Positions 32,755 through 44,550 of a stretch of DNA of 64,000 bases are shown in pieces. The DNA lies in NCBI GenBank assembly GCA_043228905.1, contig JBHGNT010000010.1:13578001-13642000 (forward strand), given 5' to 3'. Source of the stretch: Azolla caroliniana (taxonomy: Eukaryota; Polypodiophyta). Under the pieces are notes generated by a model. That model was not told the origin of the DNA. It did not search any database and was given only the letters and a program-made list of their open reading frames with translations. The stretch's first letter is position 1. Each line of letters starts with the position of its first letter. The position numbers and the translations under genes are program-made.

Positions 32755-35500
32755 GACTTGGTGAAGATGTCGGCGTTCTTCCGATCTGTTGGAACATACT
32801 GAAGATCGACTTCACTCGAGAGGACACGCTCGCGGACAAAGTGGTAGTGCTGCTCAATGTGCTTAGTCCGGGCATGAAAGATGGGGTTCTTTGCAAGTTG
32901 GATGCTGCTGAGGTTGTCGCAGTAGATCTTCGTCGGATCGGAGACCTCCACCTGCAGATCCTTAAGTAGCCGCTTCAGCCATATGGCTTCGCATGTTGCG
33001 ACAACCACTCCTCGATACTCGGCTTCTGTGCTCGACATTGCAACTGTCGGCTGCTTCTTGCTACTCCACGCGATCGCGGCGCTCCCAAGGGAGAATGCGA
33101 ATCCGGATGTGGATTGGCGATCGTCGGCGTTTCCAGCCCAGTTCGTGTCTGTATAGCCGACTAGCTGTGCGACAGTACTAGTCCGATATAGTAGCCCCGG
33201 TCCTTAGTGCCACTGATGTACTTGAGTACACGTTGTGCGCACTAAAGGTGCTCCTCAGTTGGCCGCGCCATGAATTGACTAATCAAGCGGACCAGGTAAC
33301 TGAGGTCCGGCCGGGTGATAGTCAAGTATATGAGGCTTCCGACAATCTGTCGGAAACTTTTCGGGTCGCCGACCTTTCCAGAGTCAGGGGGAAGCTTCAC
33401 GGTTCTGTCCAAAGGAGTTGAGACGGACTTACAGTCTGCCATCCCGAACTTGAAGAGCATACTCAACACGTAATGCCATTGGCTGATTAGTATGCCTTCG
33501 AGGGTTTGGATCACTTCGATCCCGAGAAAGTAATGAAGGTCCCCCAGGTCCTTCATATCAAATGATGTCGCAAGTTGGAGCTTCACGCGGTCAATTTCAC
33601 CTAGGTTGACGCCAGCGATGACCAAATCATCAACATAAATTAAAATACTAACCTGCCCATGTCGACCTTGCAGGACGAACAATGAAGAGTTTGATTTGGA
33701 TGTTGCAAATCCCATCTGCGCAAACGTTGCGTGATCTTCGCGTTCCAGGCACACGGGGCTTGCTTTAGTTCGTAAAGGGACTTCTTTAACCGGCATACCA
33801 TCGAAGTGTTCGTTCCGGAGTGAAATCTGGGGGGTTGTAACATGTACACTTGTTCCTCAAGCTCGCCTTGCAGGAATGCATTCTTTACATCCATCTGATG
33901 TAAGTGCCACCCCTTCGCCGCAGCTACCGCAAGCAAAACACAGATGGCCGTCATGTTCGCGACCGACACAAACGTCTCATCGTAATCAATGTCGTGTTGT
34001 TGCGTGTAGCCTTTTGTTATTAACCGGGCCTTGTATCAGTTCACCGAGCCGTCAATGTTGTGCTTGACCTTGTACACACACCTGCATCCAATCGGCTTTA
34101 CACCCTTGGGGGCGTCAACCAGGTCCCAGGTTTCATTCTCCGCAAGTGCGTTCATCTCTTCCTCCATGGCGGCACGCCAATTCGCGTGCTTTGCCAATTC
34201 TACGTAGCTCTCCGGCTCACGCACTTCCGCTACGCATGTCATGTATGCATAGTGATGCGCCATGTACTTGTATCCGAACCGCACAACAGGGTTCTTTTGG
34301 CGGGTAGATCGGCGTAATTGCGCATTAGCTGATGTTGAGGCCATTCTGGCCAACGTAGACTTCACTCTTGAATGCCTGTCATCACTCTTCTCGAAGTCGG
34401 ATTCGTTTCGATTCGACTCTTCCCTATCCGTGCCATACTTTGGCATCTTCTTCTTTCCCATTTCTTTGCGTAAGCCGTCTCTTCGGCTTCTTGCGCGGGG
34501 AATGCACGGCCGAGTCTCCACTACTTTCCGGCTCTTCATCTGATTGATCAAACTGATCGAGTTGTTCATTCAGTCCACTTCGCCGCAATGAGATCGGACT
34601 CTCTTCAAGAGTTCCGACTTTGCGTTCATCACAAGGCATCTCAGTTTCGCTGACCTCATCTTCAGAACTCGAATTGGAGTTGGGGTCCGGAGTCAAAGGC
34701 AATTACGAAGACGCGGACTCATCGAACACAACATCGCGACTTACGCGAGCTTGTTTGGTTCGAGGGTTATAACACTTATAACTCTTCTGTTCGTCCGAGT
34801 AGCCGACGAAGATACACTTCTCGGCTTTTGCATCCAGCTTCCTCCACTTCTCCTTCGCCACATGCACATATGCGATGCTACCGAAAACCCTCAAGTTTCG
34901 TATATTCGGCTTCATTCCGAAATACAGCTCATGTGCCGACACTTTTTCGCCGATCCGATTCTAGATGTAGATTGCGGTTCGGACCGCTTCGGCCCAATAG
35001 AACTTGGGCATGCTCTTTTCTTCCAGCATTGCCCGTGCCGCTTCCACAACCGACCGATTCTTCCTTTCGGCTACGTCATTTTGCTCCGGCGTATACCTAC
35101 AACTGAATTTGCGTTGAAATCCCATTTGTTGCACATAATTGTTGAATTGGCCGAAAAAGTACTATTTTCTGCCATCCGACCGCAAACACTTGATCGTCCT
35201 CCCTGTTTCCCTTTCAACAAGATTTTTGAGGGTCCGGAAACAGTCGAAGACTTCACTCTTCTTTTCGATGAGGTGGATCCATGTGTGCCGGGTGTGTTCG
35301 TGGATGAAGGAGATGAAATATTGACTCCTGCCAAGACTCACGTTCTGTGCCAGTCCCCATACATCTGAATGTATCAAGTCAAGCTTATTTCGGCTCCAAT
35401 TATGCTCGTTGGGGAAAGGAAGTCGGTGTTGCTTCCCTAGCTATCAAGCTTCACAAATTTGGGCCTTTCGACCACTGAATTTTGGCAATCCGAACACAAC
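32755..35500 (-). pseudogene. Copia C3 RNase H, RT and integrase, decayed
   Basis: Right to left: integrase zinc end (QLGKQHRLPFPNEH near 35430, with a stop just before it), core (DLIHSDVWG near 35370, GVSA-like region frameshifted near 35070), linker, RT with frameshifts near 34030 and 33700 and an intact YVDD near 33630, RNase H with STEAEYRG near 33030 and KNADIFTKSL at 32760. At about 35500 the sequence stops matching copia; what should follow (protease, gag) is missing here and gag appears reversed at 37.7-38.2 kb. Confidence 0.88.
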
Positions 35501-35606
35501 TTTAGATTATGTACAAGTTTATTTACAATGCACGCACATCTGTGCACGTAGCTATACACACGCCCACATCCCCGTTTCACCTCGTAGCCGGTTTTCCTCA
35601 TGACAT
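35501..35606. repeat. Possible diverged gypsy LTR end at inversion breakpoint
   Basis: On the minus strand it starts GGATGTCATGAGGAAAACCG, close to GGATGTCGTGAAGAAAACCG at the start of the F1 3' LTR (minus strand, 38867-38886). A later stretch GGGCGTGTG also matches. It separates C3 integrase from D1 RNase H. Similarity is partial, so the call is tentative. Confidence 0.45.
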
Positions 35607-37277
35607 CCGCTTCACATGCAGCCACCGCCACACCCCTGTATTCAGCCTCTGTGCTTGAAAGAGTGAAAAATTGGTTGCTTCTTGCTACTCCAAGAGATGG
35701 ATCCACTTTCGAGGAAGAAGACGAAACGAGAGGTTGATCGTTGTTCGACTTTGTAGCCGGTGCAGTTGGCATTTGTGTACCCTTTGAGGTGAATTGGCAT
35801 GGCCGACTTATAGAGAATGCCATAGTTCATCGTTCTACTCACGTATCGTACCACTCTCTTAGCACAATCCGAATGGATATCTCGTGGAGTTTGCATGAAT
35901 TGGCTAAGGAGGCCGACTAGATAGCTCATGTCGGGTCAAGTGATCGTGAGGTAGATGAGTCTCCTGATCAGTTGTCGATACTGAGTCGGTTCACACTCTG
36001 TGGTGCTGGAGCCGGCATCTAGTTTGAGGTTTCAATCGTGAGGGGTTGCAACAGATTTTCACTCGGTTAGCCCGAACTTGTATAACAAGTTCACGATGTA
36101 GTGCCATTGAGAGATTATTATTCCGGTTGGAGTCCGGATAACATCAATGCCAAGGAAGTAATGGAGCTCTTTCATGTCCGTCATCTCGAATTTGCTGGAG
36201 AGGAGGGACTTGACGTTGTTGATTTCGACTAGATGCTCACCTCCAATGACCAGATCATCCATGTATAGGATGATGACAATCAGGCTTTCGGAATCGCTTC
36301 TTACATAGAGAGAATTGTTGGATTTTGACATTCGGAAGCCGATTCGATGAAGATATTGTGTTATCTTCGAGTGCCAAGCATGTCGTGCTTGCTTAAGCCC
36401 GTAGAGAGGCTTCTTGAGTTGGTAGAAGTCTTTCGAATGAATGTTGGATTCAAATCCAGGTGTTTGTACCATGTACACCTCTTCTAATTCGCCTTGAAGA
36501 AAAGTGTTCTTGATATCCATCTGTTGGAGGTGCCACCCTTTCGTTGCAGCAAGCACTATTACGGTTCACACAGTTGTTATCATTGCCACTGGGGCAAAGG
36601 TCTCTTCATAGTTGATTCCTTGTGTTTGTGCATAGCCCTTTGCTACGAGTCGAGCTTTGTAGCCGTTGATGGAACCGTCTGCATTATACTTCACTTTGTA
36701 TATCCATCTGTAGCCGATTGCCTTCCTCTGCAGTGGCTGAGGGAGGAGATCCCATGTCTCGTTCTTGCTGAGAGCTTGCATCTCCTCATTCATCACTTCA
36801 ACCCATCACGGATCTTTAACAGCTTCGGCAAAGCTCTCCGGTTCTCGAACTGCTGCCACCTTCATCATAAAGGCATAGTGATATGCCATATAGTCGTTGT
36901 AGCCGAATCGACTAACCAAATTCTTCTCTCGGGTGGCGCGACATAGTTTCTCATTTGCCGATGTGAGTGCTTTCTTAACTCCGAGTAACCTCACAAGAGG
37001 CACATCCAAGCCATCGAACTCACTATCGAGTGAGTGAGTCGATTCATTGTTGTCGACATAATCATCTTCATATTCCGGCATTTTGGCCTTCCCTTTGTCC
37101 ATATTTGGACTTGATCGAGATATTCTTTGATTGCTTAGAGGCTCTTGTGGTTCGCTCAATCTGGTCGAGATTGGGCTCTCTTCGAGTATTGACCTTAGTT
37201 GATAATCGTCTTCTGTGTTGTCGAGATCGTTCATAGATGGTTCGGGAGGAGTCGGCTCAGGTTTGTACCATGAGGTC
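35607..37277 (-). pseudogene. Copia D1 RT and RNase H (second half), inverted
   Basis: Minus-strand frame begins at 37277 with the bases that complete the Thr codon broken at 26810 and continues SWYKPEPTPPEPS, the linker expected after the integrase end VVSDEL. RT follows ([25 protein letters not shown] near 36270) and RNase H up to STEAEYRGVAVAACEA, where it ends at about 35607. Stops lie near 36563, 36056, 36010 and 35940. The plus-strand first half is at 24588-26810, so this half has been flipped. Confidence 0.9.
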
Positions 37278-37660
37278 TGTTGAGACACAAGCTCAATATT
37301 GGCCGGACCAGTGCATAAACCGGTGCGCAACAAGAGGCCGGATCGGTGCAGAAACCGGGAGGCCATTGAACAGATATTCCGCGAGGGAATATATTTGGGA
37401 GTTAGTGTATGAGCTCAGTTATGAGCATTGAAGTACGTCTCAGTACTTCTGTTAGTTCGTATGGACTTGTATAAAAGTGCCCTCTGAGCACATCCTATGT
37501 ACAGAGTTTTACACATTATTTTGAATTCAGTTTCTTCTGTGTGTTATTTTTCCTCTCTGTCTCTCACACATACATCGTGTCTTAAGGTCTCCATTAAACC
37601 TGTTGTTTCCTCCTGTTGGTATTCTGTGTGTCATATAGCTTCCGCACGTCACATTTCACA
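37278..37660 (+). repeat. 5' LTR of copia C3, inverted relative to its partner
   Basis: TGTTGAGACACAAGCTC to ATTTCACA, 383 bases, the same length as 26811-27193 but in the opposite orientation. Flanked on the left by AGGTC (37273-37277), the reverse complement of GACCT. Confidence 0.93.
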
Positions 37661-37672
37661 TGGTATCAGAGC
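37661..37672 (+). other. Primer binding site of C3
   Basis: TGGTATCAGAGC directly after the LTR. Confidence 0.92.
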
Positions 37673-37762
37673 GTGAGGGTTGAGAACCTCTACAGCCGAC
37701 TTCAGCTCGAAACACACAAAAAAAAAAACTAACTAATCTCGGTGAAGAACAGAAAGGAAAAA

Positions 37763-38199
37763 ATTGATAGAGGTACGACTAGCTCGCTTCCAACTAAGAA
37801 GCTCGACAGAAGTAACTATGCATCTTGGTCGTTCAAGATGCACCAATACCTACTTGGACATGGATACTGGAGCTATGTCGATGGAGCGAATGATGCAGCA
37901 CCCGAATCGACACACAGAGATTTCCCCATCTGGGAATAGTCGGCGAGCAGGGTTCTCTACTGCTTCGCGTCCTGTGTGAGCAAACAACTCTTGAGCTACA
38001 TTTGGGATGAAAGAACACCGAAGGATGCTTGGGGAAATCTAAAAAAGATTTTCGCCGCAAGCACCGACAGGAGTTGAGCAATGTGCGTCAACGTGATATG
38101 ACGGTGGCTGACTACACCTCCAAGATAAAGGATATCTGTGACTCTCTCGCCTCCATCGATGTGAACGTTGAGTAGGGAGAAATGGTGTAGATCTGCCTC
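37763..38199 (+). pseudogene. Copia C3 gag N-terminal fragment
   Basis: Frame DRGTTSSLPTKKLDRSNYASW aligns with the gag of C1 and C2. The start ATG is ATT here. Stops interrupt it (near 37937 and 38173) and there is a short deletion near 38065. It ends at about 38199 within the ICLxG motif, where the left LTR of gypsy F1 begins. Confidence 0.85.
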
Positions 38200-38884
38200 A
38201 GAGGATTCGTGCGTGCGTGGAGAACGAGGCGGGACCACTAGGTTCTTGGACCGAGAAATAACTGAGAAGGAGGAGAACAGAAAGGCAATGGACGCGCTTG
38301 CACACACAGACACAGGAGCACATAGGAATCACGGTCCAACAACACAGCAAAACGAGACGACTAGAAGTCTGAGTATATGAACACGTATGTATATAAATAT
38401 ATATATGTATCGAGACGGTTACAACTAACAGGCCGGCAAGGCGAACACCGACGCCTGTTCATTCACACACAGAAGAGCGAGATGGAGACTCTGCCGGAAG
38501 CACACGGGAGTTCCACAGAGCGTAGTCAGCCTCCCGAAAACCTACGCAGAAAGGGCTATGGAGAGTGGTAGAGGAGAAGGGCTCGGTCCCAGTCCGGCAA
38601 CACTTCATCCTCTCTAACGCGCGATCCCTTTTCCATTCCTCTCCCTCTCTTTTATAGCCCAAGGAGGGAGGCCGTTATCATCCGTTACATCGTATTAATT
38701 CTCTGTCCTTTCGGACAGAGATACACCTCGATTCTCTCCCTATTGAATGCGTGCTACCTAGGATTTCACCTCAGCCAGCTTGTACCTACCTACTTACTAT
38801 ACAACGAAAAGTGTGCTTGCGTGTAAGGGCCGTTTTCCACACGCTCAACTCGATTTCCGCCTAGGGACGGTTTTCTTCACGACA
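38200..38884 (-). repeat. 3' LTR of F1, outer end truncated
   Basis: Closely matches 44551-45180 from GTGGAGAACGAGGCGGGACC on, but lacks about 15 bases at its outer end and carries extra sequence near 38590 and 38790. Minus-strand start TGTCGTGAAGAAAACC at 38884. Confidence 0.87.
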
Positions 38885-38938
38885 TCCACCGGTATGCGCC
38901 AAAATTGGGCTCCTGCTGGAGAAAACCGGTCCATGCTT

Positions 38939-40246
38939 TTACTCCTCGTCTTCCGGTTTGTCATCCGCCTCAGACCGCCCGTCCTCGCCATCCATGCTTT
39001 CTAGATCCGGCTCGCACTCGTGTCGTTTCTTAAACGCTTTGACCCTCTTCCCCGCTACCAGTATTGTCATCCTCGTACCGTCGAGCTCCGCAAGATGGTA
39101 GGTCCCGTTGTCATTGGCGCCTGTCACCACGTAAGGCCCGAACCACCTCCTTGCAAACTTCCGCGTTGCCCTGTGCTGGTTGTCGAGGATGTTGTCATAC
39201 ACTAGGACCCAATCGCCTTCCTCGATTTTCTTCGGTCGCAGTCGGCGAGCCCGATCAAACTACCCTTTGTTCTTCAACCTTGCCAACCGAAGCTTCTCCG
39301 TGGCTCCATCCACGTCCTTCGGCCTTCGCTCGAGCTGTCGAATCCGTGGTGCTAGCATCTCCTCCCGGCTCATCTTATCTCTCCAGTCCACCGTGGCCCA
39401 TGAGGAGATTGTTCGCTTTGTTGGCATGATCAGCCTCTGTCCGTACATAAGCTCTGCCAACATGAACCCAGTTACCGAACTGTGCGTAGTTCGGTCTGCC
39501 CACAAGGCATAAGGTAACAGTCGCGGCCAGTTCTCGACATGGCCTTCACACGCCCGTACTAGTGCTTTGACGATCGGCCCGTGTCCACGCTCCACCTTCC
39601 CGTTAGCCTCCGGATTGTACGCCGTGGTGAGCGAGAGTTTGACCCCTAGTCGGCGTACAATCCAACCCTCTGCGGTCAGCCATGATCCTCCCGACGCACC
39701 CGTACCTACACACTACCTCTTCGAGCAGGAACCGGCATACCGCCGCGGTTGTCTTGTTCTGCAGTGCCCGGCCTTCCACCTGGTTCGTTAAGTCTTCCCA
39801 CGCAAGCACCAGGTATCGCATCTGTCCAACTGCCATCGGCATCGTCACCATGTCCACCATCCACTTGAAATGGACAGTCGGAGGGTAGGTTGGGTGAAGC
39901 TCGTCCCAGTGGCGGACTGTGGAGTGCATTTGACAGCTTTCGCAAGTCGTCACGAACTGATGCACGTTCCGGTACAGTCCTGGCCACCAGTACTTCCCTT
40001 TTAGCTTCTCGAACGTGGCCCACGTTCCGCGGTGTTCGGCCCAGGGACTCTCGTGGTAGGCCTCCAACAATTCCTTCTACTCCTCCTTCTTCGCCACCAC
40101 TCGGAGCGGGATGCTGTCCCTCTTCTTCGGGTGCTTCCATATGTACCCGTCCCGAAGGAAAAATCGGTATGCTTTCTTCCCGATCCGGTTGGTCTCTTCC
40201 TTTGTCCATGCCGCGTCCGGTGTCATTGTTTTCAGGAGCCCACTGA
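38939..40246 (-). pseudogene. F1 integrase, frameshifted
   Basis: Zinc domain H-H-C-C is present (HESPWAEH, CESCQMHS, near 39950-40070). First catalytic Asp in WMVDMVTMP near 39860; the second is in ADRRGLD near 39670, where the DRGEL of F2 is altered. Frameshifts follow at about 39650, 39595 and 39250. The C-terminus has the GPY motif (RWFGPYVV near 39140) and ends with an acidic tail; no chromodomain is visible. Confidence 0.85.
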
Positions 40247-40247
40247 T

Positions 40248-41935
40248 CTAGAGCCACTCCCCGTCATACTTGCTCTCGTCGAATTCGTTAAGCGCCGGAG
40301 TGCTCCCCTTTCTGGTTGTCACGTATGCCGCCTCGAAGAAATCTACGACGACTTCCTCGTCCTCCGAAACCATGCCGTCCTCATTTTCGAACCTCGCCCT
40401 TGAGAGCATGTCAGCTATGGCATTGTCTTTTCCGGAAATGTGTCGTATCTCCGGATTCAGGGACTTGATGTACGCTATCCACCTGAGCATTGCTAGGTCC
40501 AGCGTCGCACATCCGGAAACCATGCCGAGAATCGGTAGGCAGTCCGTCTCTATTATTACCTCTGTCCCGATCAGGTAGTCTTTATCGGCCTTCACCGCCG
40601 AAACGATACCCCAGAGTTCGCATTTAACCTGGGCGTATCCTTGTTGTCACTCATTGAGGACCTTCGCGCCGAACCGGATGGGGAACCTCGTGCCAACGTC
40701 ATCCTCTTGGTTGATCACCCATCCGATCCCGGTCGGACTCGTGTCTACGGTTACGTAAATCAGAGTGTCTTTGCCGTAGACAGCCTTTCGAAGTGTCGAT
40801 GCCATGGCAAGTGCTTCCTTCATCTTTCGGACTGACTCCGTATGCTCGTCTCCCCACTCGAATTTACGCCCTTTCTTCAGCAACCCATACAATGGCTTCG
40901 CGACGTGGGCGTAATGCGGGATCCAGATATGGTAGAACGCGCATCCTCCCAAGAATCTCTCCGAACCTCCGTAACCGAATTGCAGTTATGTTTCATCGCG
41001 GAGATGGCTTCCAGCTTGGCTGGACACGGCTTCTGACTGTAAGGTCCGCATAGGTGCCCGATGACCATGATCTCTGATTGCCCAAAGGCCGAATTTTCCC
41101 CAGAGAAGGTGAGCCTCGCGCCTTCTAGTCTCTGCAGCACCTTCTCACAGTCATCGATGTGAGTCGCCACGAAATTCCGACATCCGTCCGGTCTAATTGT
41201 CTCGTCCTTTTCCTCCACCGGGCATCCCCCGATCGGGATGTCGTCTAAGAATGGCATGGTGATGTCCGGGATACAATCCCTGAGCACTTTGTTCATCGCG
41301 TTCACCATGTGAGCCACCGAGTTCGTCCCTCCTTGTGGTAGGGTACACATCCGCACTAGGGCGAGAGGAGTCCGCATCGTCGTAATGTCTCTGCTCTCCA
41401 CGGCTAGTTGGAATTGATCGTACCCCGAATACAGATCACCGACAGAGTAAATCGACCTTCCGGCGAAGGCCTTCGCGAACTCGTCTATGGTTGGTCTGAT
41501 TCTTGCGTTTTGAATGGTCACCTTGTTGACCGGTTGCAAGTCCTGAATGAAGCGCAGTGTGCCGTTCTTCTTTGGCACCGTAAACCACCGGTTCGAATAC
41601 AGGGCACTCGACGGTTCGAGGATGCCCATCTCCACCTTTTTCTTCAGAAGCTCTATCAACTTCGGGATGTGAGCTCTCGGCACCGGAATTGGTTTGAGAT
41701 TCCACAGTACATGCGGTACTGTGAAGATCACCATCAGTTCGACGATCGTCGGGTCCATGCACCCCATCTCCCCCGGCGAGAACGCGACGGCTTTCCCATG
41801 CCTTCCGAGCATTCTCCGAAACCTGTTCTCCTCTGCCGCCAGTAGAAAGCCACCCCCACCGACCTTGAGCTTTCGTAGCGTTATGTCGGTGAACCAGTGC
41901 CCTATGCCAGCCGGATTCCATAAACTTGGGTCCAT
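40248..41935 (-). pseudogene. F1 reverse transcriptase and RNase H
   Basis: RT from about 41700: RWFTVPKKNGTLRFIQDLQPV, SVGDLYSGYDQFQL, LPQGGTNSVAHM and the catalytic box MPFLDD (near 41250) in place of the usual YxDD. A frameshift near 40950 leads into TEVRRF-like and RNase H sequence (VTVDTSPTGIGWV near 40750, ETDCLPILG near 40540, NAIADMLSRA near 40415). One stop near 40645. The box and the flanking words VTEVRR, GVxxHCxxDCEKVL recall a gypsy branch I know mainly from fungi. Confidence 0.86.
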
Positions 41936-42383
41936 AAACTTGGGTCCGGCAAGGGTGCCGCTACTGGCCTCACCTTCCGGTCCACAATCTTGTACTTCGT
42001 GTCCACCCGGGCCTTTCGATCCGACGCGAGCCCGTTACAGAAGTCGGCGATGACTTTGTACATCCTTTCCGAACATACCGGAATCGTCCGGTCCTCTTTA
42101 AGGCCTCCTTCGACCACATCTCGTAAATGTCCCAAGGTGACGTCGAAGGAGACCGCCTCCACGGGTCCGCTAATTTCCTCTCCAGGGCCGAGGACTCCGC
42201 ATGCCCAAAGTCGCTCCTCCGCCCTCTTCTTCTCCCAGCCAATGACGCCGGCAATCGTACAACCCCCGCTATCGGAGAACCAAAATTTCCTACCGATGGT
42301 ACAAGTCTTCTTCCCTACTGTACATTTGTGGGGTTTTTCCAGGGTGTTCGGACTATCACGGCCCCACGCCTTGATAGCCCTCT

Positions 42384-42916
42384 CTAAAAATCCCCTCGGG
42401 TTTCGCCACTGAGGGTCTCGCGGTTACGCTCATGGTTTGGTCGCACCGTCAGGAACTGGACCGAGTGACACCCGTCCTGGCTCTTGACTCTTGCATAGGC
42501 CGAACTGTTGTCCAGCACCTTGGTCTCCATTCGCGCCGCCGTGATGTATGGTTCTCCTAGTATAACCGGATGTGAGGACGTCTCCTGCATGAAGAAGTGT
42601 TGGTCGATCTCAGTATCGTTGATTTTCACCCTTACGTTCGGGCAGGCTCCATGTAGTTCTTCCATGGCGCGTGTCGCTGCCCATATTTTCCATCCATGTT
42701 TGGTGTTGATTGGCCATTTCCCCCTTTGTAGAAGTTCATGGACATCAAGTTGATTTCTAAACCGTGGTCCACCAACGCCACCATCGACTCCTGGACATCC
42801 TTGATCTTAACAGGGGTCTCCGTGGTCGCTCTGGCCCAGTGCGGCCTCAAATAGTGGCTCTCCGCAAACTCATCTTCTAGTGCCATGTCCTCTATGTGCG
42901 TCGTTCGCACTACCAC
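42384..42916 (-). pseudogene. F1 aspartic protease region
   Basis: Frame contains MVALVDHGLEINLMS (near 42770), which fits a retroviral-type protease with D-H-G in place of D-T/S-G, followed by a frameshift near 42650 and then CPNVRVKINDTEIDQHFF and VILGEPYITAARMETKVLD. The same D-H-G and flanking words occur in F2 at 61004-61435, so the variant is a family trait and not random decay. Confidence 0.78.
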
Positions 42917-42955
42917 CGACTTCTCCGGCTCTGGTTTTGTCGACAGCCTCTTCTT

Positions 42956-44520
42956 CTACACCAAGTCTACAATGGAGTCATGGAACTCCTTGGCGATTGC
43001 GAGCACTTCCCTCAGCGACAACTCCACTTTGTTGTCGAGGATACGTTCCTCCAGGACCTTTCGCAGGTCTGTGGTCCTTTCGATTTCCGTGCTCAACTTG
43101 TACCCGGCCTTCTTGGCTTTATCAAGTGCGCCGGTCGCATCAGCCTCATTCTGCCTTTGACCGAATCGGGTCTCATACCGTTGCGAGGGCCCCGCCCCTC
43201 CGGATTTACCTACTCGCTTGTCTTCCACCAGAGCCTCATAGTTCTGGCATGCAGCTTCAACAAAGCCCGTCTTCTCTTCGACCGGGTCACTCCACCCGGT
43301 TACCTCCCAGACCCGTTTTCCCGCGCGGTCCGCTTCTTCTTTCCTTAGCCGTGCGCCGGCGAGGCCTTCCAGCATCAACGGCCAAAATCCAGTTTCATTC
43401 GTCATCTGGGCCTCACCACCTCTGACCCGGATCCCAGCCGACGCCGAGTAGTGGACGGTCTCCGCGTGGCAAGCCGCCGCATCTTCCATCAGCCGTTTCA
43501 TACCCCCTCGTCCGACATTCAGGTCCAGGGCCCTTCGGGTCTCGCTAGCGTGCACCCGACCGTTCCATAGGTACACCACGTTGGCTCTCATTGCCTCGGC
43601 GAAGTCCCCGCAGTCCTTCCGGACATGGTTGACTGCGTCGCACCACAAACACCGGTTTCCAGCCAGAGGACTTCGGTCACGGGCCTGTTCGCCGCCGTCC
43701 CTCCGTGCCTGTGCAATCTGGAGGTCCATTACCATCCTAGTCAGCTCCTCTAGAGCTGCTCCTCCGGACGAGCCTTTGACCATGACGGTCAAAGTCGATC
43801 CGGTCTCGAGCCAGTCTCGGGTCTCTTCCCTTCGCGCTGGCGGGGTTGGCTCGAGTTTCCTCACTGGTACAAATCCTGCCCTCGTTGATCCTTTATCAAC
43901 CCACTCTCATCGTTTGTTGAAACGGCCACAGACTCTCTTCACCACGGCCCAGTCGGCCGTCAGCCCGTCATCAGTCTCCAGCAGGAGACCCACTTGCTCC
44001 CGGTCCCTCGCATCCACCGACTTAACGGACAACAGGACGCGACTTGTGTCTAGTACGGTTCGGTCGAGCGCCGACGGACGCGCGAAGCGTTCTTCAAACT
44101 CCCGGAGGAGCACCAACGCGTTTGTCCTGTTTTCGGGGGTCTCTACCCATTCCATGAAGTCCCTTTTCGAGAGCCGAAGCACGTCTTCAAGCCCGTATTT
44201 TTCGAGGAGCCGACCTTCAAACTCTTCCCAGGTCTGGCTCTCAGCCCGTACCTCAAGCACCTCCGCATGGATGCCTGGTATCGCCACCCGAGGGAATCCG
44301 GTCAATCGCCTTTCTTCCGGAATGTCTCTCATTACCATCTCGGCCTGGTAGGCCTCCAAATAGCTCGTGGTGTCTTTCCCACCGAACCGGCCTATCATGC
44401 CGATGACCGCTTCAATAGCCCTATCGAGGGCGCCTACGCCTTCGTGCGCACTCACTATCCGATCCACAGCCGAAGCCATGGCTTCCGCGAGGTCCAACCC
44501 CCTCATCTTTCTATTCCTCT
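42956..44520 (-). pseudogene. F1 gag
   Basis: N-terminal part (MRGLDLAEAMASAVDRI at about 44505) is open to 43907, then a break, then an open region 43864-42956. It holds a CCHC-type knuckle CLWCDAVNHVRKDC near 43640 followed by LWNGRVHASETRRALDLN and GGMKRLMED. F2 shows the equivalent CMWCDSLEHRLRDC. The length (over 500 residues) and the sequence after the knuckle differ from usual plant gypsy gags. Confidence 0.82.
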
Positions 44521-44530
44521 GTCGCCTGTT

Positions 44531-44546
44531 CACGTCGGGTTCACCA
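44531..44546 (-). other. Primer binding site of F1
   Basis: Reverse complement TGGTGAACCCGACGTG next to the LTR end. The identical 16 bases occur in F2 (63208-63223). I do not recognise the priming tRNA. Confidence 0.75.
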
Positions 44547-44550
44547 AATG

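Noticed and set aside
37278-38199. A separate fourth copia element starting at 37278
   Set aside because: Equal LTR length to 26811-27193 and reverse-complement target duplications show it is the flipped 5' end of C3.
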